This document shows positions 1 through 7,944 of a stretch of 64,000 bases of DNA, one piece after another. Within the stretch, counting starts at the first letter, position 1. Each line of letters opens with the position of its first letter. The position numbers and the translations under genes were made by a program. The DNA comes from Marinobacter excellens HL-55 (lineage in GTDB: Bacteria; Pseudomonadota; Gammaproteobacteria; Pseudomonadales; Oleiphilaceae): positions 1-64,000 of the forward strand of contig LJZQ01000003.1 in the NCBI GenBank assembly GCA_001314845.1, in the 5' to 3' direction. The notes under the pieces are model-generated. The model did no database searches. It was not told the DNA's origin and saw only the letters and a list, made by a program, of their open reading frames with translations.

Positions 1-558
1 GGACAGTTCTGAAATACGCTTCGGGGTGCCGTGGCGGGCCAGATAAGCCGGTGCTGCGCAAATGACCATTGGGCAGTCACCCATTCGCCGAGCTCTCAAT
101 TCACTGTTTTCCAGATGCCCAATGCGTATGATCAGATCCCAGCCATCTTTCAGCAAATCTTGGCGAGTATCGTTCAGGTCTAGCTCTACTTCGACCATTG
201 GATACTGATGGGTAAAAGCAGGAATGAGTGGTGCAATAAAGCGCAGCCCGAACGATAGTGGAGCATTCATCCGCAATAGGCCGGTGGCTTCGTGTCGTTG
301 GGCTGAGACATCGGACTCTACCTCATCCAGTTCCCGCAAAATGCGCTGGCATGCGTCCAGGTATTCGCGGCCGGTGTCCGTTAGCGTCAGCTGGCGGGTG
401 GTTCGATGCAGTAGCTTTACCCCCAGCCTCGCCTCCAGGGCATCTACGTGTTTGGTGGCCATAGCTGGTGACATATGTAGCTTCCGACCAGCGGCAGACA
501 GGCTGCCTTCAGCTGCGGCCTGAACAAATACGCGCATGCTTGTAAAACGATCCAGCAT
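1..558 (-). CDS. LysR-family transcriptional regulator, 3' end beyond window
   Basis: The reading frame is open from an ATG at 558 to the window edge, giving the first 186 residues. The N-terminus is a typical LysR winged helix-turn-helix (start MLDRFTSMRVFVQ, then SLSAAGRKLHMSPAMATKHV and a wing ending near residue 60), followed by the start of the effector domain (GLLRMNAPLSFG). LysR proteins are DNA-binding regulators of about 300 residues, so roughly 110 residues lie outside the window. It is divergent from the dioxygenase and cytochrome b561 genes, so it probably regulates them (inference). The effector is unknown. Confidence 0.9.
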   Translation of the reverse strand, partial: MLDRFTSMRVFVQAAAEGSLSAAGRKLHMSPAMATKHVDALEARLGVKLLHRTTRQLTLTDTGREYLDACQRILRELDEVESDVSAQRHEATGLLRMNAPLSFGLRFIAPLIPAFTHQYPMVEVELDLNDTRQDLLKDGWDLIIRIGHLENSELRARRMGDCPMVICAAPAYLARHGTPKRISELS

Positions 559-603
559 CTGTTTAACACTCTCGGTTAAAGCTCCTGGTAATAAAAGGCA
601 TGT

Positions 604-650
604 TCTCACACTTTAATGTGTTGGTTATAGTGCGTTCATTATTTGTGAGA
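604..650. promoter_or_regulatory. Inverted repeat in the LysR/dioxygenase intergenic region
   Basis: A perfect 7-bp inverted repeat (tctcaca at 604-610, tgtgaga at 644-650) lies between the divergent LysR gene and the dioxygenase gene, separated by 33 bp. AT-rich stretches between the arms could hold promoter elements. Its place fits an operator for the adjacent LysR protein, but the wide spacing is not the classical T-N11-A form, so this is tentative. Confidence 0.3.
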
Positions 651-666
651 GTTTAAGGACGGGTCC

Positions 667-1488
667 ATGAGCACATCTTCGACAGCCGCAGCCAAGCAGC
701 CTGTTTACTTTATTCCTCACGGCGCCGGCCCCTGTTTCTTTATGGACTGGAACCCGCTGGACACCTGGGATGACATGGCAGCCTTCCTGAAGGCCATCGA
801 AAGTGAACTGTCGGAGCGGCCCAAAGCAATTCTGCTGGTTTCCGCGCACTGGTTGGCCCCGGAGTTTTCGGTCACCTCCGGCCAGGCCCCGGAGTTGATC
901 CACGACTATTATGGCTTTCCCGAGCATACCTACGAGCTCAAGTACCCAGCGCCAGGCCATCCGGAACTGGCGAAGCAGGTGATTGCTCTACTGGAAAATG
1001 AAGGGCTAGCGGCGCGGGAGGAAAAGGAGAGAGGGTTTGACCACGGTATGTTTATCCCTTTGAAGCTGATGTTTCCGGAGGCAGATATTCCGGTCGTGCA
1101 GCTATCACTGGGCATGGACTTGGACCCCAAGGTCCACCTGGCTGCTGGCAAAGCGCTGGCATCGTTGCGTGACCAGGGGGTTCTGATCGTGGGCAGCGGT
1201 ATGAGCTTTCATAACATGCGCGGCTACGGCGACAACCGTTACACGGCTCCGTCGGAAGCATTTGATCGCTGGCTGACCGATACAGTCGAAGCAGGCGGTG
1301 AGGAGCGAACTCGACGCTTGGTCAACTGGATGGACGCGCCGCACGCGCTGGACTGCCACCCGCCCGGGCACGAAGAACATCTGATCCCGCTGATGGTGGC
1401 TGCCGGCGCCGCTGGTGACGACACTGGTCAACGGGTCTACACACAACAGGTGATGAAAACACAACTGTCTGGCTTCCGCTTCGGCTGA
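667..1488 (+). CDS. DODA-type extradiol aromatic ring-opening dioxygenase
   Basis: The 273-residue product belongs to the class III extradiol dioxygenases of the DODA/YgiD type (LigB-like fold), metal-dependent cytosolic enzymes that open catechol-type rings. Expected ligand regions are visible: HGAGPC with His18, SAHW with His61, the DHG motif at His126, SGMSFHN at His182, and a late H-PPGHEEH segment near residue 236. Length matches the family (about 260-280). A tight gap to the cytochrome b561 gene suggests one transcript. The true substrate cannot be read from the sequence; YgiD of E. coli acts on L-DOPA in vitro. Confidence 0.88.
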   Translation: MSTSSTAAAKQPVYFIPHGAGPCFFMDWNPLDTWDDMAAFLKAIESELSERPKAILLVSAHWLAPEFSVTSGQAPELIHDYYGFPEHTYELKYPAPGHPELAKQVIALLENEGLAAREEKERGFDHGMFIPLKLMFPEADIPVVQLSLGMDLDPKVHLAAGKALASLRDQGVLIVGSGMSFHNMRGYGDNRYTAPSEAFDRWLTDTVEAGGEERTRRLVNWMDAPHALDCHPPGHEEHLIPLMVAAGAAGDDTGQRVYTQQVMKTQLSGFRFG

Positions 1489-1510
1489 GCCCAATATTAG
1501 CAAGGAGAAA

Positions 1511-2035
1511 ATGATGATCAATGATTCTAAACAACGCTATGGCTCGGTCAGTAAATTCCTGCATTGGGGCATGGCTTTGCTGGTGATCTGGCAATTGCTC
1601 AAATTCGGGGACCGCATTACCGAAGGCGAGCACTGGGTGGGCCAGACACTGGTACCATTTCATATTTCCATTGGCTCTCTGATTCTGGTGCTGATCGTTG
1701 TGCGCCTGTTTTGGGCCGCCAGCCAGCGGGGCCAGCGCCCGGAACAGGACCCAGCCATGGCTACGCTGGTGAAAGCCGGCCACGGCCTGTTGTATCTGGG
1801 GCTGTTCCTAATGCCTGTTACCGGCATGCTGTTTATGGTGGGCAACGGCTATGGTGTTTCGGCCTTCGGTGTCGACATTTTCGCCAAGGGTGACGAAATC
1901 GCCTGGGCCGCCACGCTAGGCCAATTACACTCACCGCTGGCCTGGGCCCTGACAGCACTGATCGTTGGTCATATCGGCATGGCGCTGATCCACCACTTTG
2001 TGAAGCGGGACGACACCCTTAAACGCATGCTTTGA
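1511..2035 (+). CDS. Cytochrome b561 family membrane protein
   Basis: A 174-residue integral membrane protein with four hydrophobic segments (about 17-33, 50-70, 90-112 and 138-162). Histidines at 18, 51, 91 and 140 sit at membrane-helix positions used for two b-type haems in the CybB-like cytochrome b561 family. Such proteins move electrons between quinol and other carriers in the inner membrane. The start is ATGATG at 1511/1514, preceded by an AAGGAG ribosome-binding site at about 1502, so either Met may be used. It lies 22 bp after the dioxygenase gene and probably shares its transcript. Confidence 0.88.
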   Translation: MMINDSKQRYGSVSKFLHWGMALLVIWQLLKFGDRITEGEHWVGQTLVPFHISIGSLILVLIVVRLFWAASQRGQRPEQDPAMATLVKAGHGLLYLGLFLMPVTGMLFMVGNGYGVSAFGVDIFAKGDEIAWAATLGQLHSPLAWALTALIVGHIGMALIHHFVKRDDTLKRML

Positions 2036-2458
2036 GGGTTTGGCTCACAAACCGATCCGGTTAATTGAGTCAAACGATTCAGGAGAATGCCAAGAAAGTT
2101 CTAGCCATCAGCGGCAGTTATCGCACCATCTGAATGTTCGCTTTGCGACAACGCCGAACATTGGCTTTCTTCGCACCAATCAGGCTGCACATGGCCGATT
2201 TGCTCTGGGTTTTCTAGCTTTTACGCTCAGTATTCACCCACCGCGGAATCCAGTCCAAAGCACCTTCCGAATGGTTGGAATTACACACCCCACGAAACTC
2301 ACCAAGCACCCACGGCTTGTTCTCCGCTAATCCTGCGGCCGGAGGAGTTTGATCTGTAGCTGGATCCGGAGTTTAACGCGACGGATGCGTTTCAAGGGCT
2401 GATGAGAATGCATATCTCCGCACCTCCGGTGTGTGAGCCGGCGCGGAGTACCAAATTG
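2036..2458. other. Gene-poor stretch between cytochrome b561 and metallopeptidase
   Basis: These 423 bases carry no intact gene. The only interpretable piece is a short remnant of a flavin reductase at its 5' side (2087-2134, listed separately). The rest shows stops in all frames, no recognisable protein and no clear terminator. Confidence 0.6.
2087..2134 (+). pseudogene. Remnant of the 5' end of an NAD(P)H-dependent FMN reductase
   Basis: AGGAG (2081-2085) is followed by an ATG at 2087. After one apparently missing base the next codons read KKVLAISGSYRT, the hallmark N-terminal strand and phosphate-binding loop of NADPH-dependent FMN reductases/flavodoxin-like oxidoreductases. The frame then stops at TGA (2132-2134) and nothing recognisable follows. 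This fits a gene that lost a base after the start codon and most of its body. The match is only about 12 residues, so confidence is moderate. Confidence 0.45.
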
Positions 2459-3424
2459 TTAGAGCCCCTGAGCCCCCCGCCGCAGCCAGCCGTGCACGAA
2501 GGCAAGCTTGTGGCGGGCATAGCTGGACAACACGAATGGATACAGGTCCGATAGCCCCATAGACCGGTTGACATGATTCACGCCGACAGCAATTGAAGCG
2601 GCAATGTGAATCAGGCGCTGGGGGTCGGTTTCTGAGTAGGGATCCCAACCGGGGCTTGGTAACTCAGGTGACGTCAGCCCTGAGGCCACGAAGCTGTCGG
2701 TCAGGTCTGTCAGGTGGAGCAGATGCGCCGCCGTTTCTGCCCAATCCTCGTGCGGATGCGCCGAGGCGTAGCTGGTCAGATAGTAATTTCTCCAGTCTTG
2801 TGGTGGGCCGTTTTGGTAATGGTGCTGTAACGCATCGGGATAACTGATGCGCTCGTCACCGAATATCTCACGAAACGCGTCCAGAAAATCTTCACGCAAG
2901 CTCAGGCGCCACCAAAGCATGTGTGCGATTTCATGGCGCATGTGGCCAATCATGGTTCTGTAGGGCTCTTCCAGTGCCTCCCGGCGCGTCGTGCGCAGCA
3001 CCGGATCGGCCTCTGCCACACTGATCGTGACCACCCCCTGAGCATGGCCCATTGGTACGGGCGTAGGGCCTTCGGCAAGCATGTGGAAAACCGGGCGTGC
3101 ACCGGGATCTTCCGGACGGAACCAGTGCCAGCGGCCAAGGTTATCGATTGCCCAGCGTTTGGCGGCTTCTGTTTTTGCCCAATTGAGCATGGCGTTGTCG
3201 ATGGACGGATCAGGTGCCAGCGCTGTTATGGCGCAGGCTCGGCAAAAGGCACCTTGCTCGGGTGCAATCCAGTTACAGCCAATCACGCTGCGATTGGCGC
3301 AGAAGGGCGGCATGGGGAGAAAGGCCCGCGCCTGAGGGTCGTAAGCGACGGGAGTTCCGTCAGCTGTCGAGAGGTTATCAAACCAGAGTGTGCCGGAACC
3401 GACCGGGTTTGCGAAAACACGCAT
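2459..3424 (-). CDS. Putative zinc-binding metallopeptidase (DUF2248-like) with lost N-terminal ribbon
   Basis: A 321-residue protein of the family annotated as zinc-ribbon and putative zinc-binding metallopeptidase. The catalytic-type motif HEIAH is present in the segment EPYRTMIGHMRHEIAHMLWW. A second cysteine set (FCANRSVIGCNW and FCRAC) and the family region SYASAHPHEDWAETAAHLLH are kept. The usual N-terminal CxxC...CxxC ribbon is gone: the first 35 residues (MRVFANPVGSG...) have no cysteine. The ATG at 3424 is preferred over an upstream TTG at 3442 because family members start with a similar M-K/R-x-F. The function of the family is unknown. Confidence 0.8.
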   Translation of the reverse strand: MRVFANPVGSGTLWFDNLSTADGTPVAYDPQARAFLPMPPFCANRSVIGCNWIAPEQGAFCRACAITALAPDPSIDNAMLNWAKTEAAKRWAIDNLGRWHWFRPEDPGARPVFHMLAEGPTPVPMGHAQGVVTISVAEADPVLRTTRREALEEPYRTMIGHMRHEIAHMLWWRLSLREDFLDAFREIFGDERISYPDALQHHYQNGPPQDWRNYYLTSYASAHPHEDWAETAAHLLHLTDLTDSFVASGLTSPELPSPGWDPYSETDPQRLIHIAASIAVGVNHVNRSMGLSDLYPFVLSSYARHKLAFVHGWLRRGAQGL

Positions 3425-3985
3425 ATGTTCGTCATCCAGCAAAGTGAGTTTTGAGTATGGAAGCTACTGGCATCCTCTGTCCAACATGGAGAGAGGTGGG
3501 CAACCCTATTGGGGGATTCTCGAAGGCCAATAGCGCGCTATGGCTGGCTTTACGCTGCCCCATATATAACAGGTCTGAAGGAGATAGTCGGTTCGTCACC
3601 GCACACAGTGCTCAAGGTTTCAGTCAACCTCCTTCGTGCCCTAGCGAACAGACCGGGCTATTCCACTGACGTAGTCTGGCACCCAATCCAGCGCGGTACA
3701 GCGCGCTAAAAGGCACAAGAGAGATCGCTCGCCGCGCAATCCATCTTTGCGGTGGGTCCTGATGCTGCCGAGAGTTCCAATTACCAGCCAGCAGCTTGAA
3801 GAGCTTTCCAGGTTCCATGAAGCCATAGAACAGGCTGTTGCAGAATCGCTTGAGCCGTTTGCGACGGACCAAGAGATGGAAACCCGGCTGTTTGGTGCGA
3901 TATTAGTGCTCAGTCGATGAACTCGAGAGGCCTGTTGCCTGAGTCCAGAAAACTGAACATATGGGTCTTCACTGAATAGATGCTG
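3425..3985. other. Gene-poor stretch with at most one small ORF
   Basis: About 560 bases separate the metallopeptidase gene and the decayed sigma-54 activator. Apart from the 52-codon ORF at 3762-3920, I see no recognisable protein, RNA or repeat. ORFs around 3451-3709 have no ribosome-binding site and unnatural composition. Confidence 0.5.
3762..3920 (+). CDS. Small hypothetical protein (52 aa)
   Basis: ATG at 3762 runs to TGA at 3918-3920. The product begins MLPRVPITSQQLEELSRF and continues with an acidic, amphipathic helical composition (HEAIEQAVAESLEPF) and a short hydrophobic end (LFGAILVLSR). Its composition looks protein-like, unlike the surrounding frames. GGTGGG five bases before the ATG could be a weak ribosome-binding site. 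No family is recognised; it may be a remnant of a larger gene. Confidence 0.35.
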   Translation: MLPRVPITSQQLEELSRFHEAIEQAVAESLEPFATDQEMETRLFGAILVLSR

Positions 3986-5022
3986 TCAGACATCGTTAAG
4001 GTGTTCATATTGCTTGAGCAGGTTATAGAGAGTTTTCATGCTGACCCCGAGAATATTGGCGGCTCTCTCTTTTTTCCCCGGCACTCTTGCAAGGTCGCGA
4101 AGATCAGAGTCTTTTCTGCCTCTGCCACTGACGAGCCAATCATCACAGTTACAGAGGGTCCGTCGTTGATGGCGTTTTCCAGCGGATGAACGACATCCTC
4201 AGGTATCTCATCCGCAGTAATTAGCCGATCGGCCATGATGTAGGCTCGCTGAACTGCATTTTTTAATTCGCGCAGGTTTCCTGGCCATGAGTGGTTTTCC
4301 AGTATTCGTAACGCCTTTTCTGAGAAATCGATCTTGCGCCCGTCCTGATCGTTGAGCTCTCGCAGAAATTGTTTGGCAAGTATTCGGATATCCTCCTTCC
4401 TTTCTCTCAAGGGAGGCATGGCTATGGTGAAAACCTATAGACGGTAGAGCAGGTCGGCTCTCAGATTGCCTTCTTTCACTTTGGATTCCGGGCAGCAATT
4501 TGTGGCGGCCACGATACGCACATCGGCCGCAGTGTCTCCGTCGCTGCCGACACGGTTGAATCTTCTGGTTTCCAGGACACGCAGTAGCTTGACCTGTAGA
4601 TCAACAGGCATCTCAGTGATTTCATCAAGGAATAGGGTGCCGCCAAAGGCTCGCTCGAAAACCCCTTTGTGTTCTCTGACCGCGCCGGTGAAGCTGCCTT
4701 TCTCGTGCCCGAATAGCTAACTTTCAATCAGGTGAGGCGAGAAGGCACCGCAATTCACAGCTATAAAAGGGCGGTCACATCGATGACTAAGTTTGTGGGT
4801 TGCCTGGGCGATGATTTCTTTGCCCGTGCCGCTTTCGCCCCGTATAAAGACATTGGTGGTGGTTGGGGCAACCCTTCTAACCTGTGCTGCGACTTGCTGC
4901 ATCCTGACGGAAGCACTCGAAGCCAGGCTAAACTCAGCGCCGACGGGTCGGGCTTTTAATTCCACGAGCTTCATGAATCGTTCCTTTTCACTTAGATTCG
5001 GCCCAATTTCGAATGGGCCCAT
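3986..5022 (-). pseudogene. Decayed sigma-54-dependent activator (NtrC/AAA+ family)
   Basis: Reading through the breaks gives a near-complete bacterial enhancer-binding protein. It has Walker A GESGTGKE, the sigma-54 contact loop as GSFTGA, a Walker B segment (GGTLFLDEI), the arginine-finger segment (LRADLLYRL), PPLRERKEDI, and a C-terminal Fis-type helix-turn-helix (AANILGVSMKTLYNLLKQYE). Three lesions disable it. An amber TAG (4717-4719) sits where family members have Glu or Gln (LIES-x-LFGHEKG). A second TAG (4435-4437) replaces a residue usually Asn or Lys (LLYRL-x-VFTI). A single-base deletion near 4062 throws the helix-turn-helix out of frame. Only about 30 residues precede the AAA+ domain, so a sensory domain is absent or already lost. 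It faces away from the sigma-54 promoter at 5231. Confidence 0.85.
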
Positions 5023-5230
5023 TCCGTCTATTTAAGCTAACACGGTAATAAAGTCCGCCTCTGTGCGATTGCCAACGCAGCTGAAAACATACCTTTGCAG
5101 GGCCCAATGAAGCCGTTTAAGTAAAATTTTCCGATTGCTTGCACATCTTGCCGTCTTTATCTCTATCAACCCTGCCTGGCGGCTTTCTCTTTCACGCGTC
5201 GGGTCTTGTGCCACGCGACATCAAAACCTT

Positions 5231-5246
5231 TGGCACGTGCTATGCA
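5231..5246 (+). promoter_or_regulatory. Sigma-54 (RpoN) promoter, -24/-12
   Basis: The sequence TGGCACGTGCTATGCA fits the sigma-54 consensus (TGGCAC-N5-TTGCA) with one mismatch and the invariant spacing GG-N10-GC. It lies 64 bp before the ATG of the gene at 5311 and is divergent from the AAA+ sigma-54 activator remnant. Motif and context support each other. Confidence 0.7.
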
Positions 5247-5310
5247 CGGTTTACTTGTGTTCAAACACTAATAGTTTGCCGATGTCATTCAGCGTCTCAG
5301 GAGAAACGTG

Positions 5311-5688
5311 ATGGAACCAAGCAATCCGAATACTCAGCAAGGCAGAGGTACGCAGCCACCGCCTAAATCGCCGCCACAGCCAGGCGCCTCGGTGCCGCAG
5401 ACGGGTGCCGCCGAAGGCCGTTCCAGCGAGTTCGCCGTCGAAATGAAGGAAGCCGCAAAAGCCAAAGTTAAAGAAGGCACGGATAACGCAAAAAGGGCGG
5501 TTACCAGTACCGTTAGTCACGGCTCTGAGGCCTTGGGGCGGGCGGCGGACACTCTTCGGGACCAGGGGGAAGAAACGTTGGCTAAGACAACCACCTCCAT
5601 CGCGACCGGCCTGTCTGAATACGCCGAACGACTTGAAAAACGTTCCGCTGAAGACCTGATTCAGGATCTCGCTCGCCTGGCTCGGTAG
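5311..5688 (+). CDS. Alanine/lysine-rich amphipathic stress-type protein, cut by an amber codon
   Basis: ATG at 5311 follows CAGGAG with good spacing; a GTG three bases earlier is less likely. The 125-residue product has a Pro/Gln-rich N-terminus (PNTQQGRGTQPPPKSPPQPG) and a long amphipathic helix (EMKEAAKAKVKEGTDNAKR), ending DLIQDLARLAR. After the TAG at 5686-5688 the same frame continues for 31 codons (to a TGA at 5782-5784) with NPTIFVLGSVGIGIALSRFF. That hydrophobic tail is what related stress or nutrient-deprivation proteins carry at this point. The protein is therefore probably truncated just before its membrane segment. It is first in a probable sigma-54 transcript with the gene at 5826. 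Confidence 0.65.
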   Translation: MEPSNPNTQQGRGTQPPPKSPPQPGASVPQTGAAEGRSSEFAVEMKEAAKAKVKEGTDNAKRAVTSTVSHGSEALGRAADTLRDQGEETLAKTTTSIATGLSEYAERLEKRSAEDLIQDLARLAR

Positions 5689-5825
5689 AACCCAACGATT
5701 TTCGTGCTTGGCAGTGTCGGGATTGGCATCGCCTTGAGTCGGTTTTTCAAAGCATCGGCAAGATCGACTCGTGGACATGGCTGACTGACCAAGACCACCC
5801 CAACAAGGAACTCCAGGAGGCTAAC

Positions 5826-6383
5826 ATGGCAGATGCCGCTCACAATGGAAATCTCGATTTGCCCAGGTCAAATGGAGGAGTTCAACCTGCCAACCCGCAC
5901 GAGGACAAGGTTCGGTTCTATGAGCTGGTCCGGCATCTGATCGACGATCTCGCACTCCTCTTTCGCAAGGAACTGGCTCTGGCGGGTTCGGAGGTTTCCC
6001 AAACACTCAGCGACTCCAAAAAAGGTCTCTCACGCCTGCTCAGCGCCGTGGTGGTATTTGAACAGCCCTTGCTGATCGGCGCCCTGGCAATGGCAGCCGG
6101 CGCTGCTCTTGGAACTCTACTGCCCAAGACATCGACGGAGGACCGTGTGATGGGAGATTGGAGCGATAAGGGATCGGACGCTATCAAGGAAAAGGCAGAG
6201 GAAAAGCTTCAAGATTTGCAGGGCAAGTCTTCCTCTGACAGTTCAGGCCGCGATGATGCCCCCCCAAGTGGCGATGACTCGTCAGATGGAAAGGGCCCCG
6301 GGCCATCTGCCGCGCCCCCGCCACCGACATCGCCGGGAACTGCCCGGGACTCTGGTAACAGCCATCGTGGAGCTAGCTATTAG
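5826..6383 (+). CDS. Phage-holin-family / DUF3618-like fusion membrane protein
   Basis: A strong AGGAGG precedes the ATG. Residues about 25-80 (ELVRHLIDDLALLFRKELAL, AGSEVSQ) resemble the cytoplasmic N-terminus of the DUF1469/putative holin-X family. From about residue 80 (QPLLIGALAMAAGAALGTLL, PKTSTEDRVMG) the sequence instead resembles the C-terminal membrane and TEDRxxG segment of DUF3618-type proteins. The second and later holin-family membrane helices are missing. The tail is low-complexity Ser/Asp/Pro. In related bacteria these families are often separate neighbouring genes, so I infer a deletion fused two of them. Function is unknown; an envelope stress role is a guess from the sigma-54 context. 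Confidence 0.6.
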   Translation: MADAAHNGNLDLPRSNGGVQPANPHEDKVRFYELVRHLIDDLALLFRKELALAGSEVSQTLSDSKKGLSRLLSAVVVFEQPLLIGALAMAAGAALGTLLPKTSTEDRVMGDWSDKGSDAIKEKAEEKLQDLQGKSSSDSSGRDDAPPSGDDSSDGKGPGPSAAPPPPTSPGTARDSGNSHRGASY

Positions 6384-7690
6384 GGAAATACGGACGTGGA
6401 GGGCGGTCGAGTCGACGCGCCTCTGCACGAACTAGATCGATATCGTCAGACAGTGTCAACGCCACTTCAGAGTGGGACAGGGCTCTTCGTGAATGCTTTT
6501 TAGCAGCCTCAGCCATTTGAGTGTCGCCAGTTTCGGCAAGGGCACGGAAGGCTTTCTGCAATCGGATCGACACCTCCACCATGCCTGCGCCGTCACGGGC
6601 AATGGCGGTGAAGGCATCGTCGAACAGATCATCGGTCATTAATTCCGGAACCCATACTCGGTCATACGTGGTGGCCTGTAAGTTCTGGGGTTCTGGCGGG
6701 GTCTGCCAAAGGGTGAACAGCCGTACAAATGTGCCGATGACGTTTATAGCAGTTCCCGGATCATTAATGCCCAGCGATAGTGCCTTGTCGGCGATCTCGG
6801 ACAGCGCGAGCAGCCCGAAGCGGGGGTCATCTTCAAAGGTGCGGTTTGAACTGATGGTGAAGGCACTGACAAGACTCCCAGACAAAGCATCGGGTTCCGG
6901 CCGGTCACGGGCGTCAATACACCCTGCAGTCTCCCTTGTGATACGAATCAGTGGACGGTTGGCGTGAACGAACGTACCAGGCAGCGCGGTCACCATCAGA
7001 TGGCAGTTGAATGATTCGGCGGTGGATTGCAACGTTTCCATATCGATGTGCTGAACATAACCAACCGTCGATGAGAATACCGGTATCGACTTGGCTTCGG
7101 CTTCGTTCGGGGGCACAGTCAAAGCACCCAGCGTCGGCGCATGACGTCGGCGATCGAGCGTCTCTGGTAGCCTTTTCAACTTGTTCGATGGTATTCACCA
7201 CACGGCCAAGCCGGGCGATTCGGTCCACCCAGCGAACGAATGTGATGATGACGATGGTAAATACCAGGAGGGTAAGCACGAAAATCGCAAACCGGCCCGC
7301 AGATCCAAACATCTCATTTTGGACGGCTATCAGAGAAACAATACTGAAGATAAAGGCACCGATAAACGCAGATAATGCGTTCTGGGTGACGTCGTCGGCA
7401 ATGACCAATGGTATGGAGCGGGGAGTCGAACCGGTGCTGGCGGAAGCATAGGCAGCCACCATGGAGCCCACCGCAAAGGTCGCAATCACCAACATGCTGA
7501 ACGCCATAATAGACAGCAGGGTTTCGACCGATTCCAGAGTGATTTTGGGCAGCGTTCCGGAAAGGCCAGCATCGTCAGCCAGCATAGCCATGAAGGTCCC
7601 GCCAACGGATAATACACAAATCACCAATGGCTTGATCCACAGTCGCTCTCTAATCCGGCTGAAAAAGAACCGCAGCCTGTCTGAAGTCAA
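6373..7690 (-). pseudogene. DUF2254 family membrane protein, frameshifted
   Basis: Two overlapping frames together give one DUF2254 protein of about 439 residues, the normal family size. The 5' frame (TTG at 7690, MTSDRLRFFFSRIRERLW) has four hydrophobic segments and ends its homology at VEKATRDA. The second frame resumes with LDRRRHAPTLGAL and continues with the soluble domain (GYVQHIDMETLQ, FGLLALSEIADKALSLGIND). The switch lies near 7157 and fits loss of two bases or gain of one. The 3' end overlaps the convergent gene at 5826-6383 by 11 bp. DUF2254 proteins are inner-membrane proteins of unknown function. Confidence 0.8.
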
Positions 7691-7944
7691 GACGGTGACG
7701 TCATCATTTCGTCCCCCTGGCCATGTGTTGCCATGTGCCCGATAAGGTTCCAGTTCTGTTTGTCGCCATGGATCGTCTCGACGTTAATTGACGGCTGGGG
7801 TGCGCTTCGTTTCTGCGAACCCTGGCACTTAACTATGGCGCTCTTGGCAAGGGCGCTCTGTGCGCCAACGAACGCAGCAGCAGGAATTTTTGCGTTTACC
7901 AAACTACAACCGACAACCGGCGGCGCTGCCGGTAACCTTTGGCC

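Noticed and set aside
2040-2330. 96-codon plus-strand frame after cytochrome b561
   Set aside because: It overlaps the flavin-reductase remnant in another frame and its translation has no hydrophobic or motif pattern of a real protein.
5032-5214. 60-codon minus-strand frame upstream of the sigma-54 activator remnant
   Set aside because: No ribosome-binding site, no recognisable domain, and it does not extend the activator frame. I could not tell whether it is a relic of a lost sensory domain.
3986-5784. Genome-wide reassignment of TAG to a sense codon
   Set aside because: Several intact genes in the window end normally in TAG (for example at 11764-11766 and 38991-38993), and the activator also has a true frameshift, so decay explains the region better.
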